A stretch of DNA of 64,000 bases from Blasia pusilla (taxonomy: Eukaryota; Marchantiophyta; Marchantiopsida; Blasiales), in the NCBI GenBank assembly GCA_050084515.1, contig CM114272.1:28334001-28398000 (forward strand), read 5' to 3'. Below the pieces are notes generated by a model. It made no database searches and was not told the DNA's origin. It was given only the letters and a program-made list of their open reading frames with translations. Shown piece after piece: positions 36,476-48,010 of the stretch. Every line of letters starts with the position of its first letter. The first letter of the stretch is position 1. Both the position numbers and the translations under genes were made by a program.

Positions 36476-36850
36476 TTGAATATTTGTTCCTGGAATAAAT
36501 GCGTAAGGCAAGTAATCCACAAAATCTCAATAATTATCAGTTTGCTAATGATTGGTCACTTTCAAGATATTGAGATTCAGAAGGAAATCTATGATATATT
36601 AAAGAGTCTTTTCCCAACATCTAAAAAAACAAAAGAGCGTCAATTGAAAAAACAATTGAATGAAGTAAGGAAAGGATCGCAAAGCATCAATGATTATCTC
36701 TTGAGTACTAGATATATTGTTGATTAGTTGAATTTGGAACGACTTTAGAAGATGACAAGATGATTTTTTTTCACTCTTCAAGGCATTTCAATTACTATGG
36801 GATGAAGAGTCATTATGAAATTTAAAGTTTTTCTTGAAAAAAAAGGCAAA
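36476..36850 (+). pseudogene. Ty1/copia gag relic
   Basis: The plus frame contains QLKKQLNEVRKGSQSINDYL, preceded by DILKSLFPTSKKTKE. This has the look of the UBN2-type gag of plant Ty1/copia elements (pattern LxxLKKGSxSIxDYL). It is interrupted by stops from 36725 onwards and has no recognisable pol or LTR nearby. Confidence 0.5.
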
Positions 36851-38558
36851 TATAAGAACAAGAATCTTACAATAATAAATTTATATGGAGCAATAATACC
36901 AAGTGAGATCAAGAAAATTAACAATAACTAACTAAGCATCTTTTTGTTATGACTCATCATATTAGAGCAATGGTCAAGAAAGATTCCACAAGGGATTGAT
37001 ATATCAACTTGCTTTTGAACAAATCTTTAGTTTTTCAACTTTAAATTACTTCACTAGACTTATATTCTACAATAATCCATACTACTCTCCTCAACTACTC
37101 CCACTAACACAAAATAAAAATAAAAATAAAAATAAAATAAATATATAAATATATATATAGAATATCTCCTCCTTTCACAGAAGTAAGCTTTAGACAAATG
37201 TAATGAAGAGGGAATATAATTCAGATGAAGTTGTCAATGACATAATCTAATAAATAATATTTTGGGAATATCCTTGAAAGAGTTTAGTCAGGAGGATTGA
37301 AGAGTTAATGGTTCCAATCATTGACACTTTGAATCTAGGAATGATATTGAAGAAAATGGCCTAGGGGCTAGAGGCAAGTGACAAGCATGATGGCTTGAAA
37401 TTGATATTGCAAATCCTACCAAGCATAAATAGAGCATGGTTGCACAAACACGAACATCAACGGACAAGTTTGGACATTTCCACGAACATGGATTGTAAAA
37501 AGCTAGGGCCCACACTTATAGTTTATGGTAGAAGGTAGGGCAAGGGCGGGCGGGGCAACAAAGGGGAAGGAGTGTAGGTGGGAGGAGGAAGAAATGAGAG
37601 GGTGTGGATCATAAAGGCAAATGAGAAAGAAGGGGGAGATGAGTCTCACATCGATAGGTCCTTCTATTGGACGAACATAAGTCCACGAATATGGATATGT
37701 CCGTGAACATGGACTTTATCCATATGCAACATTGATCTAGAATCCAAATCCAAGGGGATTCTAAAGAGTAATTAAGATCATGAGACTTTGTGATCTTGAT
37801 TACTTCTTGAGTCTTTGAGAAGAAGAGATATGATTACAATCATTAATTATGAAACTTATGATCTTGACTACTTTTTAGTGAGGTTGAAGTTTTGATATGA
37901 TAGAGATCACTGACTTCAAGTATCATATTCCTTATTAATTTTAATTTGGGAGTGTTTGTGGGATCTCTTTGATTTCCTTTGCATGCACATGTTATTGAAT
38001 AAAACCTAATTGAAGCACATTCTAAAAATTTGGGTTCTTGAGGCGTATGTGGCACTTTCTTTAGTATGTACTGCTTGGGTGACGCCCCCTATTTCCCGTT
38101 GCATAATGGGATGCAAAATAACTTAAGAAGACAGGAAAATTTCCTCCATGGATAAGCCTAAGTCCATGGACATAGACTTCTTCAATGGGTTTAATTTGTC
38201 TCCTTAGAACCTTGATGCATCTATTTAAGATTTTGATACTATTAGTTTATTTCTTAGTCTCTACCCATTTCATACCTTTACTCTCTTCAACCTCTTGGGA
38301 ATGGAGAAGATACTTCCTAATATCTCTTGGTTTTTCTTTATCTATTTTTTTCTCATGTTTTTTCCATGAAAGGCTAGGTACAAAGGTAGGGGTGAATATT
38401 GGACTCCTTTCCTTTCTCCAAAGTTGTTACGAATTTAAGGGCCCTCTTTTAGTTTGTAGAGAGAGCCCATATATTGTTATGCTTGTAATATCTCTCTAGA
38501 TTGAGAGAATCATCTCCTCCAATCCCATACTTCCTTCTCTATTTTTTCATGAGAAACT
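36851..38558. other. AT-rich intergenic spacer
   Basis: No supported gene. Around 37660-37740 words like GGACGAACATAAGTCC and ATGGATATGTCCGTG resemble the GC-rich island at 2.5 kb in AT-shifted form. Confidence 0.5.
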
Positions 38559-39050
38559 TAAATAAATATTGTGCATGCTGGGACACCTTTGGGTCTACTC
38601 CTACTCGTCGATCCCTCAAATCCTACGAGAATCCCGTGGTCACCAAGTGCTCCTCACTCATGTTGAGCTCTACCCGCTCAGACAACTCGAAGACCACCTT
38701 CAATGTGGGCTTCGCCGTGTGAAGCAACATTGCATCCCGAACTCTCCTCCGTAGCTTCTCATCCAACACCCCGTACCAATACTCCACTGACTGCGCCTCA
38801 GTCACCCCATATGTGGCAAAAATCAATCTTCGCATACGTCTGAACGCCTCCCTCACACTCTCACTTGATCTTTGTTGAAAATCTTGTAGACTCTTCAGCT
38901 TGTCGGTCCGCATGCCCCGGTAGTTCCTCCCCAAATGTTGGAAGAACTCCACTGTAGGATTGTAACTCGGTGGTCCTCTACCACGAGAGGTATTTGCCAC
39001 CTCACCACTCTCACTCTCATCCTCTCCATCTAGTCCCCGGGCTGATCGTG
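38559..39050 (-). pseudogene. Family B gag fragment (capsid region)
   Basis: On the minus strand a 125-codon open segment (39000-38623) reads PSYNPTVEFFQHLGRNYRGM, then DFQQRSSESVREAFRRMRRL and LKVVFELSERVELNMSEEHL. It aligns with the family B capsid at 43230-43550 (NPVVEFFAELRASYQGVRTE and following). The part beyond 38623 resembles 17455-17530. It adjoins the family A LTR at 39051, which probably inserted into it. Only capsid sequence remains. Confidence 0.8.
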
Positions 39051-40505
39051 TGTCGGGATCCTCATAACCAAACGAACATCAAATAGGTACCAAGCGGAAC
39101 ATCAAAACTCAAGTGGACTCACGCTGCGATGATCGCACTTTGGAGAGGCTTTTGGAAAGTCTCTTGGAAAAGTCCAAGAGACAAAATATGGAACACAATT
39201 GTGCGTTTCATGGGTTAGTGTTTGCGACCACAAAACCTAGACCAAATGCAAACCAAGACTTGACATGAGCTGAGTCTTGGAAGGTTGGTTGCCAAAGAGG
39301 TGAGAATCAATTTGGAACACGACTAGCGTTTGAGGAAATTGACTGTGTTTCAGACCATAATGTTTAGCCCCAAGGTGCGTTTGGGACAAGTAAGGGCGCG
39401 TTGGAAAGCTTATCTTGAGACTCTTCCAACAAACTAAATATCTTAGCTAATTTATAAGTACAAGCTGAGATATTGGCTGAAAAAATTTGTGAGAGCAATC
39501 GGGTTGAGGACCAATTTGAGGGGCCTGGCTATCTTTCCCTAAACTTAGGGGGACCCCGGATATTCCCAAAAGTACTAGTAAGGGGGAGTCTTTGCAAGGA
39601 TTCTTGGAACACTAACCCCACTTTAAGCACCAAACTCCGTCTCAAGGGCACGGGATGGAATGGGAGTTTGGCGTTGGAAGTGGAAACCCAAACCTGATCC
39701 AAGGGAGTCGACTTTGTATGCCACACTTGGATTCCAACCTGTGATTCATTTTTTGTGAGTCTCGATTAGGTACTCATTGGATATCCATTGGAAATTTGGA
39801 GCCGCCAAGCGCAAAATGCCATTTCAGGTTCTTGAACCGACCAGAGTCTGTCCCAAGTCTTTCGAGACTTGCATGTGTTGTAAATCGCGAAACTAGGGAG
39901 GTTGAGCTTGATGAGAGACCGAGACGAGAACTTGGAAATTTAGCCCGCTGATTGATCAAGACCCAACTAACTAGAGTGCATGTTTGGATGCAGATCAGCG
40001 TTGAGAGCGTGACCTACTAAACGTACGCTTCCGCAACAACAAAGATTAACGTTCAAGGAGAGTAGATGCACGATACGTGATATCAGAGCAAATCCGTGGT
40101 GAGCATGAACTTGGGGTTGTGTAAGATCTGGATATTTGAGAAGAACTCGAACAAGGAAACCTCGACACTAGAGAAGGAACGCTAGAGACGAGGAGGAGAT
40201 ATGAGAAAGCGAGGACTCGCAAATGACGACCAAGGGTGAAGAACCAAGGAAGCCGCAAGTCAGATAAAAAAAGCTGAGAGACAAATCAACGATCGACCGC
40301 AAGCTAGAGGAGGAGATAGCGACTCCTGAAGTGCCAAGTCCCTGACATGAGAATGTCCCAAATGCAAATCTTTTTGCAGGGCCTTCGGCTCCAAACTCAA
40401 ACGACCCGGCCTTTTATATCCAAATGATGGATTTGATGAAGGTGATGGTGGACTAGATGGCCCAACAGAGCAAGGTGATCATAGAACCCAAGTCGAATGG
40501 AGCCT
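39051..40505 (+). mobile_element. Decayed, truncated family A copy: LTR, primer site and gag start
   Basis: The stretch 39051-40075 is a diverged copy of the family A LTR in the opposite orientation to the complete element. TGATATCAGAGC at 40078-40089 is its primer binding site with one change. From about 40225 the sequence matches the family A gag N-terminus ([10 protein letters not shown], later a block like the [16 protein letters not shown] region) with many substitutions, and it stops matching at about 40505. Many changes are C-to-T or G-to-A. The rest of the element is missing. Confidence 0.85.
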
Positions 40506-42699
40506 GTTACGTACTTTAGGATAGATCGGTGAGATCTAGTAGAGAGTCTTCAAGAGTAGTGGAGGACAGGCCTAGGAGGTCGAGGATGACCTGTTGAGGC
40601 CCCGGGAAACCCGAGAGAGCAAGATTCCCCTTCGTTTTGGCTCATTTGGAGCCATATTGAGGAACTTACTTTTTTAGGTAAGTACCATTTTGAGTATATG
40701 ATCGACTTTCTATTTTTGGTAAGTGTCCCTTGACCTCCTACATCAGGTCTAGAGCCAAAGAGGTGACTTGGGAGAATAGGTTACCATGGAGAGAGCTTGG
40801 GAGAGGGGAGGGGTATATATCCCAAGGAGAGAGAGGTTGAGAGCTCATTCTCTCTTTGTTGAACCTCTTGACATGAGGCGGCGGAGCTATGGTCCCTTGC
40901 CTTGTGAGTGTAACCCAAGCCTCTCATTAGGAGAGTGGGTTTGGTTTGACATGAGAGAGAGTGCACACCTTTGAGAGCTATGGTGTGAGATTGTGTAGAG
41001 AGAGATTGGATCTTACTTTACAAAGAGAGAATGAGAGAATGAGCGAAAGAAAGAATGCGAGAATGAGAGAGTGAGAGAGCTTCATGGGGGAGCTTGCTAG
41101 TCACTCGGTGTTTTTGTAGGTTGGGGATCGTGTTTGTCGTTCAACGGCTCATGGGAGTGCTCATCGGAGCAAGGGTTGCTTGGATTGTTCTTTGCATTTG
41201 CCGAATTTTCGTGTGGAAGAGTGGCGCGCGGAAGCGCTGCCCAATTTCTGATAGGGATTGAGTATGGGGGCGGGTTGCCCCATGCCGGTTCTTTCAGCAG
41301 CACCATGTCGCTTGCTGATTTGCATTTTTTATAGGTTTTACATTTTTTTTGGGAGGAATCAGCGCGGAAGCGCTGCCAAATGTTGGGTAGAAGAAAGAGA
41401 CATTGGGCCTTACGACAGTCCCCATCAATTTTTACTGGAATGTTCGATTCCAAATATTTTTTAATGCTAGCGTTGATCGTGAAGCTGTGCATGCTGTGCA
41501 ACAAACAATGCACAATTTGGAATTGCAAGCAAAAAGTTATGGTCAATCTTGCAAAAATGCCATTGCTAGGAAATTTTTAGGGTTAAATTGTGCAAACCCT
41601 AAACCAGCCGCCACACCGGCGGCGGCCGTCGCCGTCATAGTCACCGTCAAATGTCAACGGTCAACTTTCACCGTCGATGGTCAACCATCACCATCAATGG
41701 TCAACTGTCAACCGTCACCGTCAATGGTCCACCATCCGTTGTCCACCCTTGGTTGCCATTGCCGCCGTTACGGAGTGGAGGGTCTTCCACAACGTTCGTT
41801 GATTCTCGGACTTGCGTCGCCATCACGTACTTTGTTTTGGCTGCCACCATCATCAACTTGGGATGGCATATGACCTCATGTTAAAGTGTTTGAGTTTTGA
41901 TTTCCTGCTGCTATGTTGTGATTGGTAGCCGCTCAACGACGATGGGGTATTGTGCCGTGACGCCTGTAGCCGCAACGCTCCGCCGATTGCCGTGCCGTGC
42001 CGCTCATGGCCGCACCGCACCATCTTGATCGCGGAGCCACTCCGGCATTGTGGAGTAGAGTGTGGGTTTATTGTTGATTGAGGAGGGTATGCTGCCGAGT
42101 GCCGTATCCCATCATCGAGGGCCGTGCCGTTCCGTGCAGCCTGCAATGCCGCACCGTTCCGCTGGAACTGCACCGTCTATTGAGGAGTTAAGAGCAACGT
42201 TAGTACGGGAGGAGTATGACTTGCTGATTGGAGGAGTTGTCTCCACGACCGAGTTGGGGTCGAGATTCGCAGTTGCTGAGGAGCGACATCGACATGTGTT
42301 CAGGTTACCTATTCTGGTCCTTTACCCTGCACGTGTGAGGGATTCTGGGATTTGGGTAGTTTATTTGGGGATATTGGGTGTGTGGATGTTGAGAGCATCA
42401 TTTATGTATGTGATTTAGGGGACATAGACTTGTGTGGGATGTCCAGAGTTGAGGATAGATTGTCGATGAAATGATATCCTGGTCAATTTGCCGCACCACG
42501 CGCGCCGCTTATTGCCGCACGTTACATGTCTCGGGAAGGGAGAGTGTAGATCGAGTGCCGTATGTTTGGGATGAGTGATTGAGGGATTGCTTGCAAGGCA
42601 AGAGTGATCGGGTGAGAAAGGCACGAGGGTCATCACGGCGTCCGTTCAGGACTTTGAGAGGCGAGGTGGTGAACCCGAGAGTAGCTCTAGAGGTTTTAC
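40506..42699. other. Probable leader/LTR region of the family B element
   Basis: The stretch starting near 40592 (TGTTGAGGCC) shares segments with 17080-17171 (same strand) and 26500-26590 (inverted), as expected of a dispersed LTR or leader. From 41590 to 42540 there are simple repeats: CACCGTCAATGGTCAAC-like units at 41640-41730 and GCCGTGCCG-like units at 41970-42170. The palindromic word GCGCGGAAGCGCTGCC occurs near 41226 and 41361. LTR ends and primer site could not be fixed. No gene is supported. Confidence 0.4.
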
Positions 42700-42709
42700 G
42701 CGGAGTGGC

Positions 42710-43995
42710 GTGAGGTTCCGAGGGTCTTCACTTCAGGGACCACCTCGACCGCCTTCTATGTCATCGTCAGACGAGGGGGAGGATGTAGAGGAATTTGTGA
42801 GCACATCGCCACATATTGTGAGTGGTCCTACCAGTTGGGCGTACGAGATGGACGACCGGGGTAGAGGACCGCGTAGGTTTTCAGGTGCAATAAGTACGAT
42901 TGAGTTGCATGATTTCATAGTAGAGTTTAGGAGTTGGTGCGACTCCCAGCGGGCGAGGAACTCTAGAGAGTTCAACCCGTTTACAGCATGGAACGGTATG
43001 TTCTAGCATTTAGAGGGGGCACCCATGGACGATTACCATGAGTTTTCCCACAGATATGCCTAGGAGATTGAGGCATGGCGACTCTACTACGACCCACACT
43101 ATGTGTCATGGACGGAGTCGTTCCCAGATGAGGAGGAGGAGTCAGGAGAGGCTACTTCCTCTTCCACTAGTGATGTTTTAGGAGGGGTCACTCGCACTAG
43201 AGCAATTGCACCGTCTAGTCGGGTTCGTCCCAGGCTCAACCCCGTGGTTGAGTTCTTTGCTGAGTTGAGGGCGAGCTACCAAGGGGTACGGACGGAAAAG
43301 TTACGGAGCATCCACAACTTCCAGAGGCGCCCAGGTGAGAGTTTACGCGAAGCTTACACTCGCTTACGCCGGTTGATCAACGTCACTCAGGGGGTGACAG
43401 AGGCTCAGGCTATCCAGTCATGGTACGCGATCTTTGGACAGACCACCTGCGACCCATGGGTGCGGGAGGGGTGCTTCTTATGAACACCTCCCCTACGTTG
43501 AGAGATGTTTTTAGGACCGCCGAGAACATTGAGTGCAACATGGCGGAGGAGAGCGTAGCCAACATGGGTTCTAGGCGAGAGCAGTCGCCATTGGCTGCAC
43601 CACTTGTGCAGCAACGTGGACTCCAAGATAGGTCAACTGTGGCACCACGAGCTCAGGGAGGATATCGGGAGCCAATGGAACAGAGACCTGCGCCTTCATA
43701 TGCGGTTCAACAACAGCCGCCTACTATAACTTGTTGGTCATGTGGTGGAGCCCATCATGAGCGTCATTGCACTCGTCATGGTCATGAACGTATGCCTCAG
43801 CATGGAGGAGGAGATGGTGCTGCACTAGGAGGTTATCAGTGTGACTATTGTCAGAGGTATGGTCATACACGCGCCAGGTGTTTCAATTTACATCCTGAGT
43901 TACGTTCGGACCGAGGGCCAGAGAGGGCACTAGAGCGAGTAGCCAGTCCGGGTGGGCCTAGAGATCGTGCACCAGGTGGTCCCTTTGGGGGATGA
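42710..43995 (+). pseudogene. Family B gag
   Basis: An acidic N-terminal region is followed by a capsid (RLNPVVEFFAELRASYQGVR and a Leu-rich LREAYTRLRRLINVTQG segment). Two zinc knuckles come near 43733-43771 (CWSCGGAHHERHC, one residue short of standard spacing) and 43840-43881 (CDYCQRYGHTRARC, standard CX2CX4HX4C). TAG stops at 43004 and 43061 and a frame change at about 43425-43465 break it. A coiled-coil-like stretch (AAQIRQLQEQIAAMALRL) follows at 44074. The family is the same as at 17.2-17.9 and 38.6-39.0 kb. Confidence 0.85.
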
Positions 43996-44569
43996 GCAGG
44001 TGGAGCTGCCCGTGGAGGAGGTAGAGTACCACCACTTAGACGCGCCGAGGGAGACCCCGGACGTGAGGCGGAGATGGCTGCTCAGATACGGCAGCTACAG
44101 GAGCAGATTGCCGCTATGGCATTGAGGTTACCCGATGCCGGATCCGTGGCATCGACATCATATGGAGCAGCTAGAGATCTGGAGGATCCTGGTTGGATGT
44201 GCGGGGTTGCCCAGATGGAGGCCGCTGTAGTTGTGACGCGTGGAGCAGCCGCAGAGTTGGATCCACAACGAGGGTAATCCAGAAAACAGACTAGGCTTCC
44301 TCAGTCTTTCACGTTGTCCGAAGCGATGAGGACCCCATCGATGGGTCCTCATCAAAGTTCCTTGAGAGTTGGTGATGTTGTTGGTGTGCAGGCACGGAGG
44401 GCGATGGGAGAAGCGAGTGCGACGACTCCTATTGTTGATGCTCAGGAGGGGCATGTGTCGAGCACATTGTTGGGAGCGGCCATCGTTGTGTACCGCACTC
44501 CTTTATTTTCTGCTTCCGATGTTATGACGTTGGGGGGTACGCCCAACGTCATAACATCGGCTGGGCGCG

Positions 44570-45205
44570 TTGCTATGTGAGCGCGGAGTTGGAGTTCCTA
44601 CATCACGTTCAGAGGTGATTCCAGAGGAGGTGATGGACCTACCCTTGGAGCGGATGCTCGGACCGTCCACGTCAGATTCATGGCAGGCTGCGGCTGCTAG
44701 AATGGCGGAGATGCCCGCTAGACCCGCGATAGAGCGTGCCATGGCTTCTCCTGGTGTTGTGTTGCTGGATAACCAAGGAGAGGTCTTCCAATTGGTGAGT
44801 CGTAGAGGTAGAGCTTTTAGTACGCACCGCGTCTTGTTGGATTCACGAGCGCAACCCCTGATGTTGGGGAAAGCGTCATTCAGAGGATTGGGCTTGACGA
44901 GAGTCGATGTGGAGCGTTGTCCATTTCGGATACAGACATCCTTGGGTGGAGCGAGTACCACACAGTATATCACCCGACAGGAGGTCGTGGTGAGGATTCG
45001 ATCGGGACATCCTACTGATGAGTGTGTCGTGCGCGCCAAGGCGATAGTGACTGATGTAGAGTCCTACGACGTCTTGGTTGGTGGAGCAGTGTTATACCCG
45101 ATGGGGTTTCCCTGGATTATTGGGAGGAGTCAGCGTGCTACAGACCAAGATGGCAGTCAGGTGATGGGCGCCTTAGCTCATTACCCATTCGATCCACAAG
45201 TGTAG
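44570..45205 (+). pseudogene. Family B retropepsin-like protease region
   Basis: The frame holds a retropepsin-like domain: RVLLDSRAQPLMLG in the position of the catalytic Asp-Ser/Thr-Gly-Ala, then hydrophobic strands, and DVESYDVLVGGAVLYPMGFP near the end, as in Ty3 proteases. The usual Gly after Asp-Ser is Arg here, so the site is probably dead. The frame ends with TAG then TGA at 45203-45208. A linker continues in another frame (45205-45408). Confidence 0.75.
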
Positions 45206-45349
45206 TGATCGAGCAACGGCCAGGAGAGATGGCGACCTTAGCAGCATTTAGCAGTGCCATCACTTGGCCAAGTGATTTGATTGAGGGACATGTCCATGCA
45301 GAGGATACTCCCGTTCCTAACATTTCTATGGAGATGAGTGTTATGGTAG

Positions 45350-46617
45350 GTGCATCATTCCGTGGAGGAGAGGTGCCGATGTGGGGCTCGACTGAGGAGC
45401 TCGACTGAGGAGTTTCGACGATTGGCAGATGAGCACATGCAGACCGCGTGGAGCAAGGCGATTGCACCGGAGCGTGACGGGTCTGAGGAACCCGAGGTAG
45501 CAGGGAGTGCTACGATGACACCCTTGGATACCACACCCATTGTGTGGTGTACCTCGGAGGAGGATACTCGAGTGTTAAATCTCTTTGGAGGGATTAGCAC
45601 CGGGTTAGTTGTTGTTTTGCAGGCAGGAGTGCGAGTACAGCAGTACCTGTATGTGGAGAGTGATGATGTTGCGAGGCGTGTCTCACTACCACATATGGCG
45701 CAATTACGCCTACGTTTTCCTGACTAATTGTCTGCGTCCGCAGTACAGGGGTATCAGAGTTCCCTACCGAGGGATATTTCGTTGTTGGGGGCGCAAGACT
45801 TAGAGAGGATAGGGACCATTGATTTGGTCATTGCCGGTTGGCCATATCAGGGCCAATCGAGTGCTGGACGAGGCAGCGGGTTGGCTGACACTCGGTCCAC
45901 GTTGTTTTGGGAGATGTTGAGGGTCTTACGGCACTTGCAGGAGCATCAGTCTCATTCTCAAGCCTACATTCTGGAGAATGTGCCGATCTTAGGAGACTCC
46001 CGGTCACGGGTGGTGACGAGTGCTCATCAGGTGCGTGCCTAGATCGGCCCAGCAGTGTTCTTGGATGTGGCAAGTATAGGTTCTAGAGCCCATCGCCCGC
46101 GTCTATGGTGGACCAACTTTGTGCCCCATGCGGTGTTACGGAGGGCGTATGCGAGAGTGGAGCGCCCCTCCCATTTGTTAGTGGATTTCATTCTGGATCC
46201 ACGTCGTCGATCACAGGCAGTGAGGCACGATGATCGACCACCATTGACTGTGGTCAACAGGGTAGGCAGGCCGCGGGCAGCCTTGCCCACGTTTGTGAGT
46301 TTTCCCGCTTCCTATGCATACAAGGAGGTCGGTCCTCGCTTGGTTTGGGATGACCAGGTTCAGCGGTTAGTGGAGCCCAACGTCGATGAGAAAGAACGAG
46401 CGATGGGATTTCCCACAAGAGTGACGGCAGTACCGTCAGTGTCAGAGGCATCACGACGCCATGTCTTGGGTCACGCGATAGACCTGAACTGCTTGACATG
46501 GATCCTCAGCTTGGGAGTGGCTGAGCAGCGTCGTATGAGATTGCGACAGAGCACAACGGTTGCGTTGGTGAGCCCCATGCCTACCGAGACGGTGGAGGCA
46601 GTGGCTGGGGGCGGGAC
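45350..46617 (+). pseudogene. Cytosine-5 DNA methyltransferase domain embedded in Ty3/gypsy pol
   Basis: One frame carries the C5-methyltransferase motifs in order. Motif I is VLNLFGGISTGLVVVLQAG and motif II YVESDDVARR. The motif IV region is DLVIAGWPYQGQSSAG, where the catalytic Pro-Cys is Pro-Tyr (TAT at 45845-45847). Motif VI is YILENVP, motif VIII RAHRPRLWWTNF, and the motif IX/X region includes EKERAMGFP and LGHAIDLNCLTWIL. The order I-IV-VI-VIII-X is that of DNMT1/DNMT3 and not of the rearranged plant DRM enzymes. The short target-recognition region and GFP motif look DNMT3-like. The family transfers methyl groups from S-adenosylmethionine to cytosine C5. TAA at 45725 and TAG at 46040 interrupt an otherwise continuous frame of more than 400 codons, and a 13-bp duplication at 45386 shifts the frame just upstream. 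The CACTA element is inserted at the domain's C-terminal end. Confidence 0.9.
45386..45411. repeat. 13-bp tandem duplication that shifts the frame
   Basis: GCTCGACTGAGGA occurs twice head to tail (45386-45398, 45399-45411). Thirteen is not a multiple of three, so the duplication moves the linker frame upstream into a different phase from the methyltransferase frame. Confidence 0.95.
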
Positions 46618-46860
46618 CACTAGAAGAAATGGGTGGTTTTTATGACTAGACTTTAAATGACTCACCAAAAGAATGACTCAAATTAGTACTTAAATGGTTT
46701 AGTCATAAAATTTAGGGTCGTACAACTCATTGAGTCATCTCCTTATGACTAAAGAAGTTTTCAATACCCACTAGTTCTTACTTGAAGTGGACTTGTTTCA
46801 CTCGCCTAGTAAAGATGAGTCATAAGCAACGACTCATATGTTTAAATGATTTCATGCTCC
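46618..46860 (+). repeat. CACTA left terminal and subterminal repeats
   Basis: The 13-bp terminal repeat is followed by many copies of ATGACT/AGTCAT and GACTCA words in both orientations between 46640 and 46850. CACTA elements use such clustered subterminal motifs as binding sites for their accessory protein. Confidence 0.85.
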
Positions 46861-48010
46861 CATTTTGAGTAGGATTATTCAGAGTCCTTGTGCCATTTCC
46901 ATGTTAACATGGAGATATCTTTTCATCCAACCATAAGATGGTGATAAAAGTAAGCACAAGACTTTGCATTAATTCGCTCTGTTACTGGACCCCTCGTTGA
47001 GGTGGGAGGGTCGAAAAAGAGGTGTCATGATGGGGGAGGAGGGCATTGAGTAGGATTGTTTCGAATCCTTGTTGCAATTTCATGTTATTATGGTGTTGAC
47101 TCTTCTTCCAACCATTGGATGGTCTTGAAAGTTGGCACATGCCTTGTTATTTAATGCCTCCACAATTGCAACGGTTCCGATCTATCCCATAGCCCTCTAT
47201 GCTAGTACCAAAAATCAAAGTCCTTATTTAGGGATTACGATTTTTTATTCAATGTGTGAGTGATCATTTGAAGTTTTTTCTTCTTCCCTGTGTTCGTGGG
47301 GTTGGGGTGGCTATCTAGGAACCGTTTCTTGTTTTTTCGACTCCTGGTTGAGGGGGGAGGGTAGAAAAAGAGGTGTCATGCAAGTGGATGATGGCATTGA
47401 GTAGAATTGTCTCAAGTCATTGTTGCAATTTCATGTTATTATAGTGTTTACTCTTCTTCCAACCATTGGATGGTGGTGAAACTTGGCACAAGCCTTGCCA
47501 TTAAATTCTTCCACACGCTCAATGGTTCAGATCTGACCATGAAGGGCATGGTGTGATCAAGTTTTATGATTTATGGGCTTGTTTTGGAGGAGAAGGAACA
47601 TCAAATGAAGGAGAAAGTGGAAGAGGAGTGACTTACAAGTCATTTTCCTAGTCCTCCTTCCATTTTTCACCTTTGTTGCCACTCATCATTTGATGCCACT
47701 GTTGGATGGAGCTTAAACCTGGAAATTTGTGGATGGTCATGCCCCTCTTGAACTTGGACGGTGTAGATCTTATATAGAATTCTCCATGCTGCATTAAAAA
47801 ATGAAGACCTGAGCTAAGGGTTTTTGATTTTTAACTCCCAAACCCCAAGAAGCATTTGGGGTTTTATTTTTTTTCCCCCTTGGGTCCTAATGTGAAGGGC
47901 ATGGTGTGATCAAGTTTCATGATTTATGGGCTTGTTTTGGAGGATAAGGAACATCAAATGAACAAGAAAGTGGAAGAGGAGTAACTTACAAGTAATGTTC
48001 CTAGTGCTCC
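46861..48010. repeat. Degenerate direct repeats, period about 350 bp
   Basis: Blocks with CATGTTATTAT..CTCTTCTTCCAACCATTGGATGGT occur at 47080-47132 and 47432-47476, with a diverged relative at 46899-46953. A second block with GGCATGGTGTGATCAAGTTT and ATGATTTATGGGCTTG occurs at 47547-47594 and 47898-47944. No protein is recognised. Confidence 0.7.

Noticed and set aside
44503-45039. A 178-codon minus-strand open frame
   Set aside because: Antisense shadow of the family B protease region, with no recognisable motif.
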